In this document: in pieces, positions 6,967 through 12,201 of the stretch
How positions within the stretch are numbered: the stretch's first letter is position 1
Layout of the letters: every line of letters begins with the position of its first letter
Assembly: GCA_019242465.1 (NCBI GenBank)
Contig: JAFAVL010000125.1
Coordinates: forward strand, 1-12,201
Reading direction: 5' to 3'
DNA length: 12,201 nucleotides
DNA from: Chroococcidiopsidaceae cyanobacterium CP_BM_RX_35
GTDB lineage: Bacteria > Cyanobacteriota > Cyanobacteriia > Cyanobacteriales > Chroococcidiopsidaceae
Notes under the pieces: generated by a model
Seen by the model: the letters and a program-made list of their open reading frames with translations, nothing else
Told to the model about the DNA's origin: nothing
Databases searched by the model: none
Made by a program: the position numbers and the translations under genes

Positions 6967-7103
6967 CCGAATTAATGAGAGCTATAGTAAGAATCAAATT
7001 TTTCTATACGTCTACAATACTGATCAACCTTTTCTTTGCTATTTATGCAAGAAGTCTGTTGAGCGATAACGGGGTGTAGGGGAAGATGTGTTTCTCCCGC
7101 AAC

Positions 7104-7139
7104 GGTGGCTTCGCCTTTATCCGCCGTGCCGAAGCTACC
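7104..7139. repeat. Imperfect inverted repeat (12-bp arms, 12-base loop) in a GC-richer patch
   Basis: GGTGGCTTCGCC (7104-7115) pairs with GCCGAAGCTACC (7128-7139) at 10 of 12 positions. It stands out from AT-rich surroundings and resembles the small dispersed palindromic repeats common between cyanobacterial genes. No T-run follows, so it is not a classic terminator. Confidence 0.5.
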
Positions 7140-7414
7140 AAAGAGCAAACTCTTGAGCCTTAACATACTCTCTTCGCCTTGACAAGCGAGTGTTTACTGA
7201 GAAAGTAAAACAAAATCTACAACCAACAAATGAATCACTTCAGAAGATTTACGCTCAGCATAATCGACTAATCTAGATATGCTTGATAAGAGTATACGCA
7301 TGTTTGCTATTGCCACACTCCAGTATGACCGATTTTCTCAAATCTGCCTTCTTAATCAGAAGTTTAATATAGGGTTTAAGGTTGAATTTTAGAATAATAT
7401 AACTAGGCTAAAAA

Positions 7415-8983
7415 ATGAGTGACGCACATATCCTAGTAGTTGAAGATGAGATAATTGTTGCTAAAGATATACAAAACAGGCTGATAAGGCTTGGATATAC
7501 TGTGGTAGGTAGCGTGAACAATGGAGAAGAAGCAATTAGACAGGCAGAAATATTTCATCCGGATTTAGTACTAATGGATATTAAGTTAAAAGGAGAGATG
7601 GATGGAGTAGAAGCTGCAAAGGTTATCTATACCCATTTTAATATCCCAGTAATTTACCTTACTGCCAATGCAGACAAAACAACACTAGAACGAGCGAAAA
7701 AAACAGAGCCATTTGGTTATATAATCAAACCGTTTAAAGAAAGAGAATTAAGCATAACAATTGAAATTACACTCTCAAAACATCAGCTAGAAAAAAAATT
7801 ACAAGAGAGTGAGAAATGGTTGGTTACTGTACTTAAAAGTATTGGTGATGCTGTGATTACTAGCGATCAGCACGGGGCAGTAACCTTTATGAATCCTATT
7901 GCAGAAGCACTTATGGGCTGGAAACAGGAGGATGTTTTAGGTAAATCCGCAACAGAAGTCTTCCAAACGGCGGACGAACAGAGCCATGCTCTGTTGGAAA
8001 GTCCAATCGTACAAGCTCTGCATCAGGGTACTACTATCCGCTTACTAGAACCAGCTCTTCTGATTACAAGAGATGGTAAAAAAATTCCGATAGATGATAG
8101 TGCAGCACCGATTAAAGATGACCAAGGCAATATCACGGGTGCGGTTTTGGTTTTCCAAGACATTACTGAACGCAGACAAGCTCAGGAGGCGCTGCGCAGA
8201 CAAACTGAGCAGATGCAACTTGTAGCAGAATTAGAAAGACTTAATCAGCTCAAAGATGAATTCCTCAGCACTGTCTCCCATGAATTGCGGACACCGTTAT
8301 CTAATATGAGAATGGCAATCCAAATGTTAAAAAGTGCTCCTACTGCTGAACGGGGTCAGCGTTATCTAGAAATTCTACAAGCTGAATGCGATCGGGAAAT
8401 TGAGCTGATTAATGACTTTTTAGACTTGCAACGTTTAGAAGCTGCATCTTCCCAATTCCTTTGTGCTGAGTCTGTCAGCTTACAAGACATATTGCCTATT
8501 CTCATTGAGCCATTTCACACTCGCGCCCAGGAACGCCAGCAAATTTTGACAGTAAATCTTCCGCCTGAACTACCCCCCGTTGTTTCAGATCGTGCCAGTC
8601 TAGAGCGAATGTTGGCAGAACTCATGAATAATGCTTGCAAATATACTCCTGCTGGTGGTGAGATTATCCTAAGCGTTCGCTATAAATCCTCTACGCCAGC
8701 GCCCTTCCTCACCGACTCAGCTACCACAACCATATTTACCATTAGTAACCAAGCAGAAATTCCGGCAGCAGAGTTGCCCCGAATCTTTGAGAAATTTTAC
8801 CGTGTCCCTAAAGCCGACCCTTGGAAACAAGGTGGTACGGGGTTAGGGCTAGCTCTAGTCCAAAAATTAGTTGAACAATTGCAGGGAGCTATCCAAGTTG
8901 AGAGTTGTCAAGGGTGGACCACGTTTACTGTCTGTTTAACTCCGCTTACGAGCAACGCCAGTCAACCAGCTTGTGTTCATTAG
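7415..8983 (+). CDS. REC-PAS-histidine kinase (first of a tandem pair)
   Basis: This soluble 522-residue sensor kinase has no membrane segment. An N-terminal receiver domain (about 4-122) has Glu10/Asp11, phosphoacceptor Asp55 (LVLMD), Thr83 and Lys105 (IIKPF), so it is complete. A PAS domain spans about 134-252 (WLVTVLKSIGDAVITSDQHG to VFQDITERR). A short helical linker leads to the dimerisation domain with phosphorylated His289 (SHELRTP), then an HATPase core with N-box LMNNACKYT (about 403-411) and G2 box GGTGLGLALV. The G1 region reads FTISNQAEIPAAELP instead of DxGxG, although the F-box IFEKFYRV is normal. This substitution is typical of a known group of cyanobacterial kinases. The likely role is autophosphorylation tuned by phosphotransfer to the N-terminal receiver. 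Ligand and output partner are unknown. ATG has only weak AGG upstream. The paralogue follows after 62 bp. Confidence 0.9.
   Translation: MSDAHILVVEDEIIVAKDIQNRLIRLGYTVVGSVNNGEEAIRQAEIFHPDLVLMDIKLKGEMDGVEAAKVIYTHFNIPVIYLTANADKTTLERAKKTEPFGYIIKPFKERELSITIEITLSKHQLEKKLQESEKWLVTVLKSIGDAVITSDQHGAVTFMNPIAEALMGWKQEDVLGKSATEVFQTADEQSHALLESPIVQALHQGTTIRLLEPALLITRDGKKIPIDDSAAPIKDDQGNITGAVLVFQDITERRQAQEALRRQTEQMQLVAELERLNQLKDEFLSTVSHELRTPLSNMRMAIQMLKSAPTAERGQRYLEILQAECDREIELINDFLDLQRLEAASSQFLCAESVSLQDILPILIEPFHTRAQERQQILTVNLPPELPPVVSDRASLERMLAELMNNACKYTPAGGEIILSVRYKSSTPAPFLTDSATTTIFTISNQAEIPAAELPRIFEKFYRVPKADPWKQGGTGLGLALVQKLVEQLQGAIQVESCQGWTTFTVCLTPLTSNASQPACVH
7826..7858 (+). repeat. 33-bp exact direct repeat shared by the kinase genes, copy 1
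   Basis: Codes for the start of the PAS domain (TVLKSIGDAVI). The identical 33 bases recur at 9457-9489, in the same position of the second gene. This shows recent duplication, gene conversion or strong constraint. Confidence 0.8.
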
Positions 8984-9045
8984 CAGGTGAGATAGGATTT
9001 GCAATTATGTTCACAGGATAAATTAATAGTTAAGTCACTAGACCA

Positions 9046-10617
9046 ATGATAAATGCAAAAATTTTAGTTGTAGAAGATGAAAACATTGTTGCTAAAGACA
9101 TACAAACTAGACTAAAAAAGTTTGGCTATGATGTTCCCTTTATCGCCTCTTCTGGAGCAGAAGCAATTGCAAGAGTCACAGAAATATATCCAGATTTAGT
9201 GTTAATGGATATTCGGATTAAAGGAGATATAGATGGAGTCGAAACTGCAAGACAAATTCATGATTGTTACAGTGTTCCAGTCGTCTATCTCACTGCTTAT
9301 GCAGACGATAACACTTTAGCAAGAGCTAAGCTTACTGGGCCATCTGGCTATTTACTTAAACCTTTTAAAGAAAGAGAGTTATATACTGCCATTGAAATAG
9401 CTCTTAATAAGTATAACATGGAACGGCGATTAAAAGAGAACAAAAAATGGCTAACCACTGTACTTAAAAGTATTGGTGATGCTGTGATTGCCAGCGATAT
9501 AAATAAATGTATTACATTCATGAATCCTGTTGCCGAAGCTCTAACAGAGTGGAGACAGGCAGATGTTTTGGGTAAAGATGTGGAGGAAGTATTCCGAATT
9601 GCTGATGAAGAAACTAGGAGTTTAATTGAAAGCCCCATTGCTAGAGTTTTAGAATTACGTACTGTTGTCAATTTGCCAGCACACACTATCCTTATCGCTA
9701 GAAATGGCACTGAGATACCTATAGATGATAGTGCTGCACCGATTCAAGATGAACATGGAAACATCACGGGTGTAGTTTTGGTTTTTCGAGACATTACTGA
9801 ACGCAAGCAAGCAGAGGCAGTACGCCAAAATCAAACTATTCAAGAACTACTAGTAGTAGAATTAGAAAGACTTAATCAACTGAAAGATGAATTCTTAAAT
9901 ACAGTTTCTCATGAGCTGCGGACGCCCATGACTAATATGAGAATGGCGCTCCAAATGCTACAGGTTTCTTCTACTGTCGATCAACTACAGCGCTATCTGG
10001 AAATTTTGCAAGCTGAGTGCAACAGAGAGATTGATCTCATCAACAATATTTTAGATTTGCAGCGGCTAGAAGTTTTGTCTTATAAATTATTCTGTGCGGA
10101 GCCGCTCAGCCTACAAGACTGGTTGCCCAGCTTAATTCAGCCATTTAAGAGCCGTGCTGATGAACGTCAGCAAATTCTCAAGGTGTATCTACCTGCCGAT
10201 TTGCCCCTAATCCTCGCTGACCGCACCAGCCTAGAACGCATCTTATCAGAACTCCTCAACAATGCCTGTAAATATACTGCCGTTGGTGGTGAAATTATTT
10301 TGAGTCTTAGCCATATTTCGCATCAGCCTAGGAGTTCACAACCAGTATCTTTGCCCCCCGACATATCAGATGGTACGACGATCTTTACCATCAGTAATCA
10401 AGCGGAAATTCCAGCAGCCCAGTTGCCACGGATCTTTGAGAAATTCTACCGTGTCCCTAAAGCTGACCGATGGAAACAGGGTGGTACTGGGTTAGGGTTA
10501 GCTCTAGTCCAAAAGTTAGTCGAACAACTTCAAGGAACTATCCAAGTGGAAAGTGGTAACGGATGGACTACGTTTACTGTTCAGTTAGTTCCACTAGTCA
10601 CAACATCTGAGCAATAG
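9046..10617 (+). CDS. REC-PAS-histidine kinase (second of a tandem pair)
   Basis: This 523-residue paralogue of the preceding gene has the same domain order and the same residue numbers through the dimerisation domain. The receiver has Glu10/Asp11, Asp55, Thr83 and Lys105; the PAS domain is about 134-252; the His is at 289 (SHELRTPMTNMRM); the N-box is LLNNACKYT (about 403-411). A slightly longer loop (about 423-443) precedes TTIFTISNQAEIPAAQLP, and the G1 DxGxG is again absent, while IFEKFYRV and GGTGLGLALV are kept. The kinase C-terminus is nearly identical to that of the first gene, but the receiver and PAS domains differ clearly. This suggests a duplication followed by divergence of the input side. 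The ATG at 9046 has no evident Shine-Dalgarno, so translation may depend on the upstream gene. thiD starts 31 bp after the stop. No DNA-binding response regulator is adjacent. Confidence 0.9.
   Translation: MINAKILVVEDENIVAKDIQTRLKKFGYDVPFIASSGAEAIARVTEIYPDLVLMDIRIKGDIDGVETARQIHDCYSVPVVYLTAYADDNTLARAKLTGPSGYLLKPFKERELYTAIEIALNKYNMERRLKENKKWLTTVLKSIGDAVIASDINKCITFMNPVAEALTEWRQADVLGKDVEEVFRIADEETRSLIESPIARVLELRTVVNLPAHTILIARNGTEIPIDDSAAPIQDEHGNITGVVLVFRDITERKQAEAVRQNQTIQELLVVELERLNQLKDEFLNTVSHELRTPMTNMRMALQMLQVSSTVDQLQRYLEILQAECNREIDLINNILDLQRLEVLSYKLFCAEPLSLQDWLPSLIQPFKSRADERQQILKVYLPADLPLILADRTSLERILSELLNNACKYTAVGGEIILSLSHISHQPRSSQPVSLPPDISDGTTIFTISNQAEIPAAQLPRIFEKFYRVPKADRWKQGGTGLGLALVQKLVEQLQGTIQVESGNGWTTFTVQLVPLVTTSEQ
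9457..9489 (+). repeat. 33-bp exact direct repeat shared by the kinase genes, copy 2
   Basis: Identical to 7826-7858. Recombination between the copies would delete 1631 bp and leave one fused, in-frame REC-PAS-kinase gene. Confidence 0.8.
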
Positions 10618-10633
10618 ACTGGAGAAGCAGGAC

Positions 10634-10640
10634 AAAGGAG
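10634..10640 (+). promoter_or_regulatory. Shine-Dalgarno AAAGGAG for thiD
   Basis: AAAGGAG sits 8 bases before the ATG at 10649 and is the strongest ribosome site in the right half of the window. thiD may therefore be translated well even if it is transcribed with the weakly initiated kinase genes. Confidence 0.65.
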
Positions 10641-10648
10641 AGACTAAG

Positions 10649-11458
10649 ATGGGTGAAATCAATGTACCTGTGGCTTTGACGATCGCTGGCTCAGATAGCG
10701 GTGGTGGTGCAGGAATTCAGGCAGACTTACGTACCTTTGCCTTCCACCGTGTACATGGGACTAGCGCTATAACTTGCGTCACGGCGCAAAATACCCTAGA
10801 GGTAAGGCGAATCGATGCGCTGCCAAGAGCAGCTGTTGTGGCTCAAATTGAGGCAGTCGTGCAGGATATTGGTATCCAAGCTACTAAAACGGGAATGTTG
10901 CTGAACCAGGAAATTATTGCTGCCGTTGCTGAGCAGGTAGAAACTTTGAGGATTGTTAACCTGGTAGTCGATCCAGTCATGGTTTCGCGGACTGGAGCCC
11001 AACTGATAGATGATGCCGCAGTGGCAATGCTCCGGGACGTTCTCATTCCCAAAGCATTGCTCGTGACGCCAAATCGTTACGAAGCCCAATTGTTAAGCGG
11101 CTTGGAAGTTTATACCCTGGATGATATGAGAGCCGCCGCTCTGCATATCCACCGTTCGGGTGTAAAGGCTGTCCTAGTTAAGGGGGGAGGTATGGAAGGT
11201 CACTTGCGTGGCGTTGACATCTGGTTTGATGGTCAAAAGCTGGAAACTTTAACCACTGCACTGGTGGATACGAAGAATACTCACGGAACTGGTTGTACGC
11301 TCTCTGCCGCGATCGCTGCCAATCTTGCTCTTAAACATGACCTATTGACATCTGTACGACGGGCAAAGGATTATGTCACCACCGCCCTTAAGTATTCTCT
11401 TAACATCGGCAAAGGTCAAGGACCTGTAGGACATTTTTTCCCCCTAATTAGCAGTTAG
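10649..11458 (+). CDS. thiD: Hydroxymethylpyrimidine/phosphomethylpyrimidine kinase ThiD
   Basis: ThiD is a cytoplasmic enzyme of thiamine synthesis that phosphorylates 4-amino-5-hydroxymethyl-2-methylpyrimidine to the mono- and then the diphosphate, the form joined to the thiazole by ThiE. The 269-residue length is typical. Family motifs are all present: GSDSGGGAGIQAD at 14-26, TAQNT at 45-49, TKTGML (79-84), DPVMVSRTG (108-116), TPNRYEA (140-146), VKGG (177-180), and the ribokinase-like anion hole/catalytic motif DTKNTHGTGCTLSAAIA with Cys216. It appears fully functional. The start is fixed by AAAGGAG. It follows the second kinase gene by 31 bp and may be co-transcribed, but no functional link is evident. 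I saw no TPP riboswitch in the short gap upstream. Confidence 0.97.
   Translation: MGEINVPVALTIAGSDSGGGAGIQADLRTFAFHRVHGTSAITCVTAQNTLEVRRIDALPRAAVVAQIEAVVQDIGIQATKTGMLLNQEIIAAVAEQVETLRIVNLVVDPVMVSRTGAQLIDDAAVAMLRDVLIPKALLVTPNRYEAQLLSGLEVYTLDDMRAAALHIHRSGVKAVLVKGGGMEGHLRGVDIWFDGQKLETLTTALVDTKNTHGTGCTLSAAIAANLALKHDLLTSVRRAKDYVTTALKYSLNIGKGQGPVGHFFPLISS
11309..11316. repeat. HIP1 palindrome GCGATCGC
   Basis: Exact HIP1 copy inside thiD, in the codons just after the catalytic Cys motif. Typical of cyanobacterial genomes. Confidence 0.85.
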
Positions 11459-11490
11459 TAGTTGTATCTGACAGCAGCTAGGCTAAACTG

Positions 11491-12117
11491 ATGACGTTTC
11501 TGCTTTTGCCAATTCAGATGCGACCGAGTTCAAGCTGGGATCAGAACATACCAAAAGTCAAAGGTCTCTCGGCGTGGCACGCCGAGAGCAACGCTAAAGA
11601 CTTCGTCAATACTGCCTCTGCCGCTGTACCACTCTCGGTCTATCGAGAACTGGCAGTAGAATTGCAAGAAAAGGAGACGATCCTGAACTCTCTTAATACC
11701 CAAAACCAGCAGTTAGCTGCACAAAATCAGCAACTGCGGCAAGAAATTGCCAAAGCTGTGCAGTCTGTTTTGCACCTAAGCCAGTTTGCTGATGCTGCCA
11801 AGACGGTTAACCCAACTAATCTCGCTCCCCAGCCCATCCGCCCTAAAGCAGCGCCACGTCCAACAAACCGTCGTCCTCATTCGCCTGCCGCCACCCAAAA
11901 AGTAGCAGGCACGCCCCTATTAGTTAGGAAAAATAGCTCGGCAACTTCAGAAAAATTGTTTACAGAACAGCAAGCCAGACCGTATCGCCGCCGTCCTCAA
12001 TCAGAGAGTAAAACAGAGATTAACGGTTGGTGGCTGATGCTCACCATTGTATTAATTATGCTCACAGCCTTCAGCGCTGGTTACTTGATCGTGCGCCCAT
12101 TAGTACAGCGCCGTTAG
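11491..12117 (+). CDS. Coiled-coil protein with C-terminal membrane anchor, function unknown
   Basis: The 208-residue product has a short polar N-terminus, then a coiled coil from about 48 to 96 (LSVYRELAVELQEKETIL, followed by repeats of the NQQLAAQNQQLRQEI type). A basic, Pro- and Arg-rich disordered linker spans about 105-178 (APRPTNRRPHSP, RPYRRRPQS). One transmembrane helix follows (about 180-201, WWLMLTIVLIMLTAFSAGYLIV), with a short basic tail RPLVQRR. There is no signal peptide, so it is probably a tail-anchored-like protein with most of the chain in the cytoplasm. No named domain is recognised; a scaffold or tether role is only a guess. ATG at 11491 has AGG about 9 bases upstream. 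Another Met at residue 10 (11518) has no ribosome site. A perfect palindrome at 11566-11588 codes for residues 26-33. The gene starts 32 bp after thiD and may be in the same transcript. Confidence 0.72.
   Translation: MTFLLLPIQMRPSSSWDQNIPKVKGLSAWHAESNAKDFVNTASAAVPLSVYRELAVELQEKETILNSLNTQNQQLAAQNQQLRQEIAKAVQSVLHLSQFADAAKTVNPTNLAPQPIRPKAAPRPTNRRPHSPAATQKVAGTPLLVRKNSSATSEKLFTEQQARPYRRRPQSESKTEINGWWLMLTIVLIMLTAFSAGYLIVRPLVQRR
11566..11588. repeat. Perfect 23-bp palindrome inside a coding sequence
   Basis: Two 11-base arms, CTCTCGGCGTG and CACGCCGAGAG, are separated by one G. It is in frame within the coiled-coil protein gene (residues 26-33, LSAWHAES), in a region before the coiled coil that looks unconstrained. 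Its perfection and GC content suggest an inserted small dispersed repeat. Confidence 0.75.
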
Positions 12118-12125
12118 GAGGAAGC

Positions 12126-12201
12126 CTATCTTTTGCGCTTGGTAGCGCGCCGCTCCGTATCCTGACGACGGCGATCACGCCAGTCTATTGCTGTTAAATA
12201 G
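12126..12201 (-). CDS. Probable 3' end of a convergent gene, cut by the right window edge
   Basis: On the minus strand a frame is open from the window edge to a TAG at 12126-12128. It gives a 24-residue, very basic C-terminus (LTAIDWRDRRRQDTERR, then ATKRKR). It stops 8 bp from the end of the coiled-coil gene, a spacing usual for convergent genes. The charged RR/KR tail looks protein-like, but the piece is too short to identify. Confidence 0.4.
   Translation of the reverse strand, partial: YLTAIDWRDRRRQDTERRATKRKR

Larger units (their letters stand above)
6720..7414. other. 695-bp non-coding region between a divergent gene pair
   Basis: This mostly AT-rich stretch lies between the 93-aa gene (minus) and the first kinase gene (plus). 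It holds a perfect CRP-like palindrome (6951-6966), a GC-richer patch with a long imperfect hairpin (about 7061-7139), a second small hairpin right after it (AAGAG-caaa-CTCTT, 7141-7154), and a hairpin at 7348-7362 (CTTCT-taatc-AGAAG). A minus-strand frame at 6972-7166 runs through the hairpin patch and is not credible. The length leaves room for a regulatory RNA, but no RNA family is recognised. Confidence 0.55.

Noticed and set aside
6972..7166. 64-codon minus-strand frame
   Set aside because: It reads straight through the hairpin patch at 7104-7154. The peptide reflects repeat sequence rather than a protein family.
7179..7207. TTGACA as a -35 box for the first kinase gene
   Set aside because: No acceptable -10 hexamer lies 16-18 bases downstream, and the site is over 200 bp from the start codon.
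10618..10648. Possible TPP riboswitch before thiD
   Set aside because: The gap to the kinase gene is only 31 bp and holds little beyond the Shine-Dalgarno, too short for the THI element. The end of the kinase gene shows no CUGAGA-type core.
1..12201. CRISPR arrays, tRNA or rRNA genes, complete insertion sequences
   Set aside because: No regularly spaced repeats, no cloverleaf-like segment, and no transposase gene with terminal repeats were seen on either strand.

Overview
The window looks like chromosomal DNA from a cyanobacterium. The evidence is two exact copies of the cyanobacterial highly iterated palindrome HIP1 (GCGATCGC, at 4823 and 11309), a cyanobacterial-type Uma2 protein, an XisF-like recombinase end, a ClC-CBS remnant of cyanobacterial type, and REC-PAS-histidine kinases of a form common in that phylum. 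I cannot name the genus from sequence alone.

Left part (1-2810, all plus strand): the 3' end of a large serine recombinase runs in from the left edge. It is followed closely by an Uma2-family (PD-(D/E)XK fold) protein and a 479-residue PlsC-like acyltransferase with a TTG start and a strong Shine-Dalgarno. Next comes a gene-poor stretch (2811-3381) that holds a 43-codon protein-like reading frame on the minus strand with no start codon, possibly the end of a decayed gene.

Middle part (3382-6719): a membrane glycosyltransferase of family GT39 converges, with a 2-bp gap, on a minus-strand gene for a small zinc-ribbon protein with one membrane helix. Upstream of that small gene, on the same strand, is a 27-codon open frame. 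A broken ClC chloride channel/CBS gene follows (5748-6419). It carries one frameshift and two large internal losses, so it is certainly non-functional. A minus-strand gene of unknown function (93 aa) converges on it.

Right part (6720-12201): a 695-bp non-coding region contains a perfect 14-bp palindrome that matches the CRP/SYCRP1-type operator pattern and a GC-richer hairpin patch. It is followed by two tandem paralogous REC-PAS-histidine kinase genes, then thiD (thiamine pathway HMP/HMP-P kinase) and a coiled-coil protein with a C-terminal membrane anchor whose coding sequence contains a perfect 23-bp palindrome. The last 76 bases probably hold the 3' end of a convergent minus-strand gene.

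The genes do not form one obvious pathway. The clearest functional unit is the kinase pair: duplicated proteins that receive phosphate or signal through an N-terminal receiver and PAS domain and act through a kinase core whose G1 box lacks the usual DxGxG. No response regulator with a DNA-binding output is encoded nearby. I did not find a clearly new multi-gene system. The best leads are the kinase pair and its long palindrome-bearing upstream region.
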